Shown here: positions 21,601-32,699 of the stretch, piece by piece | Position numbering within the stretch: position 1 is the stretch's first letter | Layout of the letters: each line of letters starts with the position of its first letter | From: Nematostella vectensis | Taxonomy: Eukaryota > Cnidaria > Anthozoa > Actiniaria > Edwardsiidae | DNA length: 64,000 nt | Direction: 5' to 3' | NCBI RefSeq assembly: GCF_932526225.1 | Contig: NC_064046.1 | Coordinates: 10,875,719 to 10,939,718 of the forward strand | The notes under the pieces: generated by a model | The model's input: the letters and a program-made list of their open reading frames with translations, nothing else | Database searches by the model: none | Told to the model about the DNA's origin: nothing | Position numbers and translations under genes: made by a program

Positions 21601-23361
21601 ATACCCATGGTCCCGGGGAAGCTCTTTGCCATTCATCTCATAGGCCAGCATGACATCTCCTGTGGGTGACATGGCAATGTGGATGGGGATAGACACTTCG
21701 TACTTTGTGCCAGACAGATCTTGATCAAGACCCTCCAAGCGGACGTGCTTGTAACCCTCTTGCTCGACAACACTGTCAGTTATACCAACGCTCTCAAGAA
21801 CGTCTCTAAGCAACGCCCCTCCCCACTGCGCAGTGGATATAGTAGCAGGGCCACCCCCCACGTCCACAAAGTCCTCCCTGTTAACAGCAGCCATCTCGTT
21901 GCAGCGATTACCAGCGCACTGTAAGGTGGCTACAATTGTACGCTTCTTGTACTGTTTGAGGTCTTCGAACGTTAGCTTCGTGCTTACACCTTTGACCGAA
22001 ATTTCAAGTTTATACCCATCTTTGTCTATCAACGGCACCGGCATATGGTTCCTAATATAAAACACTTCAGTAGGGGTGATAAGACTGTGTCCGAGTAGTC
22101 CAAGAGGGGGTTCCGCTAAGAAGGGCTTGTTGCAATAGATTGTATACGCAGGATGCCGCTTGGGGTCCCTGGAGTAGGGGTCGTCGAGGTTGAGCCCGGT
22201 GCTTGTTTTTATTTCCTCCTTCCTCAAGCTTCCTATACGGAACTCTGAGAGGATCTTCACAATGTCATCCCTTTTGTGAAAGTCGTGGATATTCCAGTAC
22301 GGGTCCAGCCTTGACCCTTGATAACAATAATAATAATAGATATAAATGTTAAATGTAACATATATTTTGATAATGATAGCAATGATATTAATTGATGACA
22401 ATGATCAACACCTCTTATTTAACTAATTAAATAACCTTTGTCGCCATTTTATCATCCTAGTAAAGCACCAAGTGAATTTGGAAAAGTTTTTGTCACATTT
22501 TCGATAGAATTTGGTCAAAAAAGCATACGATTTTATTTCATGTGGTTATTTTGATTTTTTTTTTCATATAGTCTTCCAATATTGATTGAAAACACTATAA
22601 GGTGTGGCTGTCACGGACTCTTTTAGATTATCAGCATCTTACTCATCATGATGGACATCACAAATCTCCTCACCTGCAGCAAGCATAATCATCTTCTTGC
22701 CGCCCGGGTGCTTCTCAATGAAGTCGGTCAAGTCGTAGACACCGTCCTCGTAAGTGGTCCACACGCCGTGCCTTGCATCAGTATGCCTGGCCACTTCACT
22801 CAGCGAAAAGGTTCGGCTTGGCGAGGAGGAGTTCCTAGCATGCACATGGAATTCTCTCTTGATGTCGATGGTGCGGTACTGTCATGAGTGGAAATGATGG
22901 ATAGTAATTACCCTAAGAAGAGGGCTTCATCTCCCCATCTTCCAAATTCAAAGAATCTCTATATGCGTTTTTATACAGGCGCAATTAAAATTTGTACAGT
23001 TCCATTCACGAAAATTAAAACTGACTGTATGGGCAAGAATAAATGTCGCCGATCACGCTACTTTAAAACACAAAAAAACGTGTTTCGTGTTGATAGGTAA
23101 TAATGCGGGGGACTTGCCTGGGTCCACACCTAAAATAATAAGCATTCTATCGTAATAGGGTGTGGTAATTTGTTATGGTATATTTACACGATCTTTCAGG
23201 GTGTTGAAAACCCAACCACAACACAGGGATCCCGTTACAACAGTTGTCAGCACAAATCTCCTTGAATACCGCTGCTCGTCATTACTGAAGGCTCTGCCGT
23301 GCTTGCTTATGACATTCGACACATTCTTACGCAGACCACGTAGACTTTCGCGTGCGAACAT
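18635..23361 (-). CDS. SUOX: Sulfite oxidase, mitochondrial
   Basis: Oxidises sulfite to sulfate in the mitochondrial intermembrane space, passing electrons to cytochrome c; last step of sulfur amino-acid breakdown. Exons: 23188-23361, 22674-22878, 21463-22316, 18635-19060. Together 1659 nt, 552 aa (human 545), every junction in phase. Residues 1-58 are Arg/Ser-rich and basic, with a hydrophobic stretch, as expected for import. Residues about 80-150 are a cytochrome b5 domain with the heme motif HPGG (115-118); the second ligand is probably His140. The Moco domain follows, with the molybdenum-ligand Cys260 in TLQCAGNR. Other conserved blocks are [18 protein letters not shown] and [11 protein letters not shown]. 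The last exon is the dimerisation domain ([34 protein letters not shown]). An AATAAA lies about 18 nt after the stop. Exon 3 ends inside the first unit of a minisatellite. Confidence 0.97.
19310..21490 (-). repeat. 45-bp minisatellite in SUOX intron 3 carrying a splice donor in nearly every unit
   Basis: About 48 tandem 45-bp units, G-rich on the plus strand (GGAGGGGGAGGGGTAGTACC). On the gene (minus) strand each unit contains AACCAG|GTACTACC or AACCAG|GTATTACC. The unit nearest exon 3 supplies the actual donor at 21461-21462. In the SUOX frame a unit reads [15 protein letters not shown], and about 32 units stay open until a variant with TAG near 20002. Three units (near 19507, 19974 and 20017) have lost the GT. 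Variant units (CACATGG, CATATAAAGG, CACATTG, AACATGG) recur in blocks, so higher-order copying has happened. A poly-G run (about 19300-19322) marks one end. Confidence 0.95.
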
Positions 23362-23914
23362 TTCTCCTCCTTGTAACTAGAGTAGCTAAAATAAATAATA
23401 AATTACGCTATTTATTCAATGATCAAGTGCTGGTATATGAATCTGGTTAAATCCGCAAAAGCAAATCTAACATTGGTCTTTCTTCAGAGGCTTATATCAC
23501 TTACGTCACGGTAGTTTGAGTGTCAGGCGACTTAAAAAACTTGGAGAGAAAGAATTAAAACCCTCTTCTACGCTTAGTATATACTTCATAGGAATGCTAA
23601 AAAGGGCCTGACACTCAGGTCAGCGGTTAACATGACTTTGACCTCCGCTATAAAACATGTTGTATTCTACATAAAGTATATATGTAATTTTCTCGTTCAA
23701 GTCTATATACAGTCATTAAAAACAAGTTCTTCTTTTTAAATAAAACTGAGAAGGGTTTTCTTTTATTGCGCTCCCGTGTATTTTTCCTATCTTGGATGAC
23801 GTGAATAACATAAATCTTCAATTCCAAAACATGTAATTGTTTGTTTGTTTATTAAATAGTCGTTTTGTAGAGATTGGTAATGTCGTTCGGGAGAAATGTG
23901 TCCGAGTTGTCCGC
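23362..23914. other. Intergenic region upstream of SUOX
   Basis: No TATA or YY1-like motif is obvious near the SUOX start, and no other gene is seen. The SUOX promoter should be within the first few hundred bases. Confidence 0.4.
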
Positions 23915-24130
23915 TAACGAGTTGCCCGCTAACTTCAACAAGTTGCCGCTTAGTTGCTCGCTAACTTCAACTAGTTGCCTCTGAGTTGCTCGCTAACTTC
24001 AACAAGTTGCCGCTGAGTTACCCGCTAACTTCAACAAGTTACCGCTGAGTTGCCCGCTAACTTCAACAAGTTGCCGCTGAGTTGCCCGCTAAATTCAACA
24101 AGTTGCCGCTGAGTTGCTCGCTAACTTCAC
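23915..24130 (+). repeat. 32-bp tandem repeat, about 7 copies
   Basis: Unit GAGTTGCCCGCTAACTTCAA plus CAAGTTGCCGCT, with few substitutions. Non-coding. Confidence 0.9.
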
Positions 24131-25510
24131 TTCAGTAACAATATCTGCTTTAGCCAACGCGCTAACCAGGCTATATCTGCTTTCTCAGCCTCGGCACGTT
24201 CTAAATATTTTCAGAATTTGGTGAAATCTTTTGGTGGACGTTGTCATAAAAAAAGAGGGAGGCCACAAAAACCTTAAAGACAATCGTGATTACTTTTCGC
24301 TAGTTTTATTGCGTGGTATTTTGACACGATTCATGATATGGTATGTCCAAATAAAAAATAAAATAAAAAACGTAATCAATAATTTGATTTGCTCTCAAAC
24401 TGAATTGATTCTAAAAGTAATATCGGCGACATCTCACATCAGAACAGAAACTTCCATCGCGTGTTTGTAACACAATCATTTAGTTCTGCTAATACCTCGT
24501 CCGCTCGTTTGTTCTGATAATATTTAGTTGGTAACCACCCCAAAATAATCTATTTCATAAAATCGAGTTTTTAAAGATATAAGAAATAAGTAAAATATGG
24601 TGATTTTTTACCTTGATAAAGAGAGTGAAGGCCAATACAAAATTGAGCTTGTGTGTAATGTGTAAATAATTATAACTAAAAACGATCAGTCTCGCATCAC
24701 ATGGTAATTAAGTGTCCAATATCCATTAGTGAAAAAAATCGATAATTAGAATAATAATTGCTCACGTACGAACATGATCGGTCTCGCATCACATAGTGAC
24801 AAAAAAGTGTCAAATATTCATTAGTGAAAAAAATCGAGACCATGAAATCGCTTTACGCCTTTCACTTCCTTGACCTTTGTTCATAAAATTCAGAACTTTT
24901 ACATTTGTGGAATGTCGCAATAGTGCTCGTCTAAAGGGGCAAGAAATCAATTTCCAATATCAATTTACTGTCAGAGAAAGAGGCGGATTTTGAATCAGTA
25001 AAACAAAAGATATTTAATAGAGTCAAGCATAAAGTGAAGGAAATAATTTGAAATACATCAGTGCATGCAATTTCAATACTTCATCGGGCACAATCCTTTT
25101 GGTATGAGCGACATCTACTTAAACAAAAGAAGGTATATTATTTTGAATAACGCGCTTCACTTAGCTCGTCGCTATTAAATTATAAAATCGACTTGTGATT
25201 GGCGTTCAAGTCAAAGCGAAATCTGTCAATCAATGTCAGCTTTTCGTCACATGTGATTCCATATAAGGTAGAGTCGTTTGGGCCGGAGAATTCTTATGAA
25301 ATCTCTGGGAAAGGTTTTCAGAAATGTTTGACAGGAGAAGCTTTTTTTTTTCTAAATTGCGGTCGCGCTGACAGATACGGTTGTCGTTGAATTAATAGTC
25401 CCTAGAAGTCAATGGCGAAAGAGTTCTCGTCCATGCCGCGGCCTGCGTGGCAAAAATTTAGGCTAAGAAGCAACCACAATTTGGCTATTGAAACAGGAAA
25501 ACACGCTAGA
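24131..25510. other. Non-genic, with two direct 70-bp copies
   Basis: 24677-24746 and 24771-24838 share GATC(A/G)GTCTCGCATCACAT, AAGTGTC(C/A)AATAT and CATTAGTGAAAAAAATCGA. Nothing else is recognised. Confidence 0.5.
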
Positions 25511-25516
25511 CCATAT

Positions 25517-25765
25517 ACACCTATTTCAATTAATTGCACACGCGAATCGATGTATAGTAACCCGCAGTGGCTCATGGGTAACGTATAAATGGTTGAATCC
25601 TAGTCTCTGGACACCGTTTGGGTCGTTTAGAGGTTGATAAACGAGAATGCTATAGCTTTCTGAACTCGTGTTGTTGTTTTTTACGCTAACAACATCATTT
25701 ATTTGATACCCATGAAGCACTGCGGGTTATGACACATAGATTCTGCGAGTGCAACTATTTGAAAT
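25517..25765. mobile_element. MITE with about 48-bp terminal inverted repeats
   Basis: Left TTGCACACGCGAATC...GTAACCCGCAGTGGCTCATGGGTA and right TACCCATGAAGCACTGCGGGTTATGACAC...GTGCAA are inverted complements. Outside them ACACCTATTTCAA and TTGAAAT extend the pairing. A related sequence at about 45063-45107 plus 45456-45480 is interrupted by the MITE 45108-45455, so this copy preserves an unoccupied target. Confidence 0.75.
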
Positions 25766-26039
25766 GTACAGTATACCCCTGGATGAGAGAAAGTGCACGA
25801 TCTGCAAAACAGGAATTCCAGATCAGGAGAAGCACTTTATTGCAGTGTTTTCTGCATATAATTAAAGAAAGAGAATTATTTATACTATAATTAAAAACAA
25901 AACATTATAAACATATTAGTGGAATGACAAGCACAAAGGCCTTTCTATTTATAATTATTGTGGGTAAAGATGATTCTAACAGAGAAACGGCAAATTACAA
26001 TTTTGAGTGCATCAGGGGTAAAAACGAAAAAAATGTCCT

Positions 26040-26385
26040 CGAAATACACTTATTTATAAGAACTTTTTTTACAAGAAAGCCTGGGGTTTCGCCAAAATTT
26101 CAGAACATGCTAAGAACACGCCGAGGCTCAGATAGCAATAAATTTTTTTTTATTATTATAGTGATCGCTTTTAAAATGAAGAACCAATTTTGCTTATACT
26201 AGCGACTTAAAATATTATTGTTATTGACCATTTGTGTAGTTCTGTTTTTACTCAGCTGGTGTGTATGATTTCAGGTCACTGAATATTTAGAACATCGATA
26301 AGAACGTTTTCAGCCTTAAAATGCTCCAAAAATAAGAACGGCTCAGCCTAAACTAAAAATTAGACGTTCTTTTAAAAAAAAGAGT
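26040..26385 (+). repeat. Dispersed repeat, copy A
   Basis: Shares several blocks with 35255-35552: TTTCRCCAAAATTC-like, CTAAGAACA, GATAGCAATAAATT, GAACGTTTTCAGCCTT and GCTCCAAAAATAAGAACGGC. GAACGTT-type motifs mark both ends. Class unknown. Confidence 0.65.
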
Positions 26386-27259
26386 GTAATAGCACAATAG
26401 GAAAAATAACATCTATGAATTTAGCCTACAGCTATGTACATTTTGTATAGGGTACAGAAGATAAATAAATTGTATTGTATTTTCTTTTTGATTTTTTTAC
26501 CTTACAAGATCCCTAAAAGAGGGTTCTATATATTCTACTAGCGATTTACCTCCATCGTAAACAAAGTTGGAGTGATTTCAAAATACTGCTAGAACAGCCA
26601 GCATAACAAAGCGTGAAGAATTAAATCAAACACGAAAATATATTTAAAGATCAACAATAAACCGTATATAAAAAGTATACAAGCAAGAAAATTCCTGCAT
26701 TTATGTGGTATTAATTGTTCAGATACTGAATGGGCTGGGTTCTTAGACCACTCATTGTCCATAAGTGCATCACATGGAATACCTCCTTGTTATGTGTGTA
26801 ATGCTGAAGGCGTTTCTTGATATTTTGTGGGTTTAATAATATTATGTTATATTACCATTCTGGTTACCATTGCATTCGCTGGTTACGCATTGCTTATTCC
26901 TATACACTCTTTTTTTTATAAGAACGTCTTATTTTCTGCTGAATCTGGGCCGTTTTTGTTTTCGAGTTATCAACCAATGGCACTCGTTTTCTTAAGTGGT
27001 CTAAAAGAGACTGGTGTATCGTTTCTTAGCTGAAGGAACGATGAAGAACGAAGGAAGAACACCGAGACATAAGAGACGACTCTACTCTTTATCTCAAAGA
27101 ACAACAACTACAAGTCTACGAAACTCGTACAAGCGTGTCTGCGCACGTGGTGTGTGACGTCACCGGAAGTTGTATAAACCGGATATCGTTACAACTGGGA
27201 CGAGCGCATGGGGAACCTGTGATGTTCTAAAACGATCCTGCGGGTTTAGTAGTGGAAGA
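26386..27259. other. Non-genic stretch
   Basis: The hydrophobic 68-codon frame at 26827-27033 has no known domain or exon context. Nothing supported. Confidence 0.4.
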
Positions 27260-28045
27260 AAATGGTGCAGCATCGTTCAAATTTGTGGAACATTTTTGAA
27301 ATTTGGCACTGTGATAGAGAATCTCGCACTGAGCAATTCTGGATATGGACCCACCTTAAAAAATGTATACTTACAGTTTTATAGAGGTGGAATTAATTTC
27401 CGTAAAAACCTGAATAAAACCAATACTTTTCGTGTTACGGTCACAAAACTTAACCCAGTGATGGATATTAACATAAACTACAGTTTAACGAAAAAATAAA
27501 CCACGCCCCCTTGATACTTACAGTTTTAGGGGTACAATTTTTTTTCCTTTAATCAGCATTAAAACCAATACTATTTATTGTACAACTCCACATAATTGTA
27601 GTACTCTTTACAAAACTTCATTCGAGATATGGACCCACGCCCAGATGCGAGTACTTACAGTTATACTAGAGATTATACAAAAGAGGCATATTGCTTAGAG
27701 TGCCTTTCAATACAAACTAAGCTAAGAATTCATATACTAACTTATAATGGTATATTGCAAGATATTCCCAACCGTATAGCCACGCCCCTATTGTACTTAC
27801 AATTATACTAAGATGGCACGAAGGAGGTAATCGCATATAGTTTGCCTTTCAATACGAGCTATGAGCTTTAAATCCACATGCTTATTTATATTGGTATATT
27901 ACCGAGATACTAGAGATGACGGGAATGAAGGTATATTGTCGCTTTCAATACGCATTTCAAGCTAAAAATCAATATACGCGCCGATATTGGTATATTGCAG
28001 GATATAGTTAAATGTATAACCATGCCCTTATAGTACTTACAGGAG
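27260..28045 (+). repeat. Left arm of a large inverted repeat
   Basis: Matches 31740-32375 in inverted orientation over several hundred bases (for example GAGGTGGAATTAATTTCC, AACTTAACCCAGTGATGGA, CACGCCCCCTTGATACTTAC). From 27650 on it consists of diverged tandem units of about 120-150 bp built from CACGCCCCTATTGTACTTAC, CAGTTATACTAGAGAT, GCCTTTCAATACGA and TTGGTATATTGCA. The 109-codon frame at 27170-27499 is not supported as a gene. Confidence 0.8.
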
Positions 28046-28269
28046 TTTATAGAAAGAACATCCTTCCATTCGAACTGCACGTGACATTTGTACATACTAA
28101 CACAGTTTCACAAAGTTTGGTCTATCAAAACTCAAACAAACGTGTAGGGCATTGCCCATATGACATTAACAGTTCTAGATAAGATGAAACAAATTAAACT
28201 TTAAAAAAAAAAAAAAAAAGCTGGGAAGCTAAAATTAATAGAGACTGTTGAATTTAAGACAATCATTAA

Positions 28270-29265
28270 CACATTGACCCCTCAACCGGCCTGTACCGGC
28301 TTCGGGAAATACCCACATCCCAAAAAATTCATAAATGCAAACTAAACACAACAAAAGGGAGATACTCAGGCATCAGTCTAAGGGATAAATGGTCTTGAAG
28401 ATATGCATCCAACCAAGGTGTTGGTAACTACTCTTAAGCCAAATAATAGCACAGGTTCTTTGACAAATTTCAAATTGAACAAGGAAAGAAAAGCAGATTC
28501 ACCCCTCTCAATAAAACGCTCAAAATACCACACAAGGGGGAGAGATCAGCAAAGACAGCTCAAGACACAAATAGATACCTTTATTCTGATCCTCCAGGTT
28601 AATTTCCATGGCCTCAAAACACAATGTCCACTCCTTGAAGGCTTGTAAAACCACGAAGATGCCTTTACGGATTGCAAAGCATTCTGGGAGATCCAGGGAA
28701 AAATTCACGAGGGTAGGGCCAGTCAACACTCCTCTCCCCAAAGTCAGATGGTTTTTCATAAGTCTTTTCACCCCGAAGCCAAACGAATCAATTCCAGGTC
28801 ATACAGACTCAGAATAGCAGTGTAAACAATTTTGCAATCAATTTGGTTTCAGAAAAGACAGCATTTAGGAGAGCTGTGGTGATTCATTAGAAAATTATTT
28901 TCTCATCCAGGCAAAGCCAAACAAGAAAAAATCATCATGAATCCACCTTTGCTTGCAAATATTCATTAGCAAAGCACTCAATTATGCCCCAAAAGACTTC
29001 ATGATGTCCTGAGACACTCTCCTAATATGCTCATTGCTGTATTTTTGATGAAAAATACAAGCAACCATCAACTTGTGCTGGCTTCAGCACAACGACGAGG
29101 GATTAAAAGTGGGGACCGCAAAGCACTGTTGGAAAGCTTGGATACCGCTGACTAGGTGCAGCTGTGTTTGACTTTGACGGGCTGTATAAAACTCAGAATA
29201 GGGGGGATCTGTTTTCAGTCTATTTTTTTGTAAATTCAGCTTAAAAATAGCCAGGAATCAATGGG
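28270..29265. mobile_element. TTAA-flanked element, long copy
   Basis: TTAA at 28266-28269 and 29266-29269. Ends CACATTGACCCC and TCAATGGG are imperfect inverted repeats. 996 bp with no transposase-length ORF. It closely matches 51362-52187, which lacks about 190 bp present here (around 28866-29050). TTAA sites suggest mobilisation by a piggyBac-type transposase (family knowledge; enzyme not present). Confidence 0.85.
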
Positions 29266-29461
29266 TTAAGTTCACCGCGACACCAATAATAAACTAAGAA
29301 TAGGAAATATACTGAAGAATACTTTACTGGGGTGGGGTCCCATAAGCATGTGGGTTGTTCAACCACCGGAGAAGCACTGTTGATATAAAAGAAAAAATGT
29401 TTCAGTGAGCATTTAGTATTTTAGTTTCAAGAACCCAATTCAATTCTTACCTGTCTCTGTT

Positions 29462-29634
29462 TCATTGCCACTCACAGTCACCACCGCACCTGCACAGAGC
29501 AGTGCATTTAAGCCCCGTCTTGATGCACCTGCATCTTCTTTTGCAGCCTGTATCGGGCTGGCAGCCGCACTCTAACAGCTTGATACAGGTTGACATTGGA
29601 GGGAACGGGCAGTCAACGCCTCCCAGACATTCCA
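29462..29634 (-). pseudogene. Cysteine-rich C-terminal coding fragment
   Basis: A minus-strand frame of about 57 codons ends at TGA (29462-29464). It has a dense Cys pattern: ECGCQPDTGCKRRC, CIKTGLKC, LCRCGGDCEW. Spacing of this kind (CxC...GLxCT.LCxC) resembles Cys-rich tails seen in some transposon-borne or CXC-type metazoan proteins. The frame is open upstream only to a TAA near 29635, so this would be a last exon or a relic. No partner exon was found. Function unknown. Confidence 0.4.
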
Positions 29635-29799
29635 CGCACTCGTTTTACCTTCTCCACGAAAGAACGAGGTCTGGTCACATGAATAAAAGTTTGAGTGAAG
29701 ACATTATCAAAGGCAGTTCTGAAATAATTGATCATGGGACAAGTCAAATAAAAAAATATTCGGTGATGCACGTTCCTACTCAATGGTCTTGAAACAAAT

Positions 29800-30795
29800 A
29801 CGTCCTAGGCCCTAGAGCTTCATAATAGCTAGTACTTTGCGAAAATACTAAAAAGTGATATTAACAGGTTTGATATTGCATAACGTACGAAAAAAAAGAC
29901 GTTTTTGATTTCGAAAAGGTCTGTGTTTTTGTTTCGGATAACCAGCCATATAACCACACTAATAATGCCGGAGCAAGTTTATATTTTGTACTAGTAACTA
30001 TTTGCTAGTCAACTGTTGAATAAATAAAGTAACATTGATTATTGGTCATTTCGATTATGTTTTAAAGTACATGATATGAATCATATAAATTTTACTTACA
30101 ATCTTAGTATATTTCGCTCCGGATGCTCTTGATCATTTTTACTGACTACATAACGTCTTTGAACTAACACGCGGTTATGCTAATTCCATCTTTGAATGCT
30201 ACTTAACCAATCAGGTGGCGACTGTAAAATAACTTAATGCTCTCATGAATACATTTCGTTTTTTGTTGTTTTTTCCTTTTTCCCCACTATACTATTTAAG
30301 GCGTGCGAAACAGTTTTTTTACAACTAGCACATACAGTATGCATGCTTGGTATTTCAACTTTTTACAATGAAGTTATGCCTTTTTTTCTGCATTTGATTT
30401 GTACTGGGAGTGGCTCTTCCTACCGTTATGACTGGCAGTGATAGTGCTCCATTTTGAATATGCAGTGCTCCGATTACTCTCTCAACACCTCCCTCGCCAT
30501 TTCTTCAACGTCGCAGTTATTCACCACACTTGGACCCGGAGAAGTCCAATTCACAGCTAATAATAACAATTATCTCATTTCCGATAGCACTGTAAGTACA
30601 CTTGTCAACTCGTGGTATTATATACGCAACAAGATCACTCCTGTCGACAACAATTCTGTGTTTTATGTTTATTGATCATTATAAGCGTGCTATATGTATT
30701 TACAAAAACGTAGGAAGAAACCACCGGACAGCCTCTATCTGCTGGTATGCGTCGGACCTTGTGGTCTGAGTCGACAGTTGATTAATTAATAAAAC
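29800..30795. other. Non-genic stretch
   Basis: AT-rich. A 73-codon frame at 30454-30675 (Ser/Asn/Thr-rich) has no domain or exon context. No repeat recognised. Confidence 0.4.
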
Positions 30796-30847
30796 CTTTA
30801 AAAGAAAAAGTCGACAACAACGCAGATTTATGTTTTTTAGAACGATA

Positions 30848-30877
30848 TTTCGGCAGGCCAATACCTGCCTTCTTCAG
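30848..30877 (-). ncRNA. Hammerhead-ribozyme-like core (left copy)
   Basis: Same CUGANGA, stem II and GAAA order as the right copy, read on the minus strand, which is the sense strand of the GIY-YIG-like fragment. Confidence 0.4.
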
Positions 30878-31072
30878 GTTATAAATGAGTTACAATGGCA
30901 TGTTATAGCTAGTATATGTACAAAGTTCATTGATGATTAACTAACAAAAGGTAAAAATAGTAATTGAGTGACAAAGTACAAAGTTCATTGATGATTAACT
31001 AACAAAAGGTAAAAATAGTAATTGAGTGACTTATGGAAGATGGTAAATAGGGTGGTGTGGATTACTAAGTAG

Positions 31073-31198
31073 CTAAACGGTTTCTTCACGCCGGTTGAGG
31101 CCACCGGATTCAAGAGTGCCAGCGCGATCTATCAGTGTGGCTTCTCTTGCTTTGCGGATGGAGTCGCGGTTATTTCTTATTTTTTCAATAGGTATGAT
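31073..31198 (-). pseudogene. GIY-YIG-like endonuclease C-terminus (Penelope-like)
   Basis: 42 codons ending in TAG. The pattern is IRNNRDSIRKAREATLI followed by LESGGLNRREE. The conserved R-x-RE...I and GLN are typical of the last part of Penelope-like element proteins. The reverse transcriptase is absent, so this is a truncated insertion. Confidence 0.55.
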
Positions 31199-31404
31199 AT
31201 TGAACTTTGTACTTTGTCACTCAATTACTATTTTTACCTTTTGTTAGTTAATCATCAATGAACTTTGTACATATACTAGCTATAACATGCCATTGTAACT
31301 CATTACTATTGTAACTCATTACTATTTTTACCTTTTGTTAGTTAATCATCAATGAACTTTGTACATATACTAGCTATAACATGCCATTGTAACTCATTTA
31401 TAAC

Positions 31405-31434
31405 CTGAAGAAGGCAGGTATTGGCCTGCCGAAA
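31405..31434 (+). ncRNA. Hammerhead-ribozyme-like core (right copy)
   Basis: CTGAAGA (fits CUGANGA), a stem-loop GGCAGG-TATTGG-CCTGCC, then GAAA. This is the conserved core and stem II of hammerhead ribozymes. Stem III and the NUH cleavage site are not convincingly placed, so activity is uncertain. The mirrored copy on the minus strand lies at 30848-30877. Confidence 0.4.
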
Positions 31435-31573
31435 TATCGTTCTAAAAACATAAATCTGCGTTGTTGTCGACTTTTTCTTTTAAAGGCTATATGTATGGTA
31501 TATATTACGCTTATGTGTCTCTAGTATAATTGTAAGTTCTATATGGGCGTGGTAATACGCTCGACTACATCCT

Positions 31574-31731
31574 CAGGGACCGCGGAACCGGTATTGCCGG
31601 TATTGCCCGAGCAATACCAGAAATCGGCGAGAGGAAAGACATACATGAATGAGAAATCACTCCGCGGCTCCGCGGTCAGTTATGGCCAAAGAGTTGGCAA
31701 TACCAAGATCACGCCCGCTCCGCGGGCCCTG
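31574..31731. mobile_element. 158-bp GC-rich MITE with 5-bp target duplication
   Basis: Ends CAGGGACCGCGGA and CTCCGCGGGCCCTG are inverted. ATCCT flanks both sides (31569-31573, 31732-31736). It sits inside the right arm of the large inverted repeat. The other arm at about 27999-28020 (GCAGGATATAGT) shows the uninterrupted site. Confidence 0.85.
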
Positions 31732-31739
31732 ATCCTGCA

Positions 31740-32375
31740 ATATACCAATATAATTAAATATGTGGATTTGTAGCTCGCAGTTCGTACTGAAAGGCACTCT
31801 ATATAAGCGATATACCTCCTTCGTGCAATCTCTAGTATTACCGTAAGTACAATAGGGGCGTGGCTATACGGTTGGGAATATCTTGCAATTATACCATTAT
31901 GAGTTAGTATATGAAATCTTAGATCTCGGTTTGTATTGAAAAGGCACTCTATATAAGAAATTTGCCTCTCATCGCTAGTATAACTGTAAGTACTCACATC
32001 TGGGCGTGGGTACATATCTCGAATGAAGTTTTGTAAAGAGTATGAAAGTTGTAAAATAAATGGTACCTTGTTCCACCCCTAAAACTGTAAGTATCAAGGG
32101 GGCGTGGTTTATTTTTCCGTTAAACTGTAGGTTTATGTTAATATCCATCACTGGGTTAAGTTTTGTGACCGTAACATGAAAAGTATTGGTTTTATTCAGG
32201 TTTTAAGGGAAATTAATTCCACCTCTTTAAAACTGTAAGTATACATTTTTGGGGATGAGTCCATATTCAGAATTGCTCAGTGTGAGTTCCTCTATCACTG
32301 TGCCAAATTTCATAACTGTTCCATAAATTTGAACGATCCGCCACTTTTTATGCACCATTTTCTTGCACTATAGGT
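31740..32375 (-). repeat. Right arm of the large inverted repeat
   Basis: Reverse-complement match to 27260-27860; see the left arm. Arms are separated by about 3.7 kb containing the TTAA element and the Penelope-like fragment. Further outward similarity ends near a poly-C run at 32405-32421. Confidence 0.8.
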
Positions 32376-32699
32376 GGAAATTCTCGACGTAAACTCGGTG
32401 CCCACCCCCCCCCCCCCCCCCTCCTAGCAGCCAAAAATACATTAAATGTATGAGACATTATCTAAAATACAAGAGAAAATGCCTTCTTATACAAAAAGGT
32501 TCTTATAAAAAAGGGGGTAAATCGCCAGAATCCCAAACTCCCGCGCACTTTATCTACGCCAGACACTGGTAACGAGAACAAGGTGTAGTTATTTTAGACC
32601 ACAATTAACTCATACAGACGCACCTAGGACGCTGAGTCAAGAACAAGAATTGTAAGATTGGGTTCATCTAAATAAGACTGAGTAAGAGGGGAAAGCCTT

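Larger units (their letters stand above)
30805..31487 (-). mobile_element. Penelope-like retroelement 3' fragment with inverted LTR-like ends
   Basis: 30805-30965 and about 31330-31487 are near-identical inverted copies (AAAAAGTCGACAACAACGCA outermost). Both contain CCTGAAGAAGGCAGG, a loop, CCTGCCGAAATATCG. Shorter internal direct duplications (ACAAAGTTCATTGATGATTA) extend both sides. The centre encodes, on the minus strand, a C-terminal segment (31073-31198) with RDSIRKAREATLID and GGLNRREETV then stop, resembling the end of the GIY-YIG domain of Penelope-like elements. Inverted LTR-like ends and hammerhead motifs are known traits of that group. Confidence 0.65.

Noticed and set aside
27170-27499. 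109-codon frame
   Set aside because: It lies within the inverted-repeat arm; the other arm has a disrupted version, so it is not under coding constraint.
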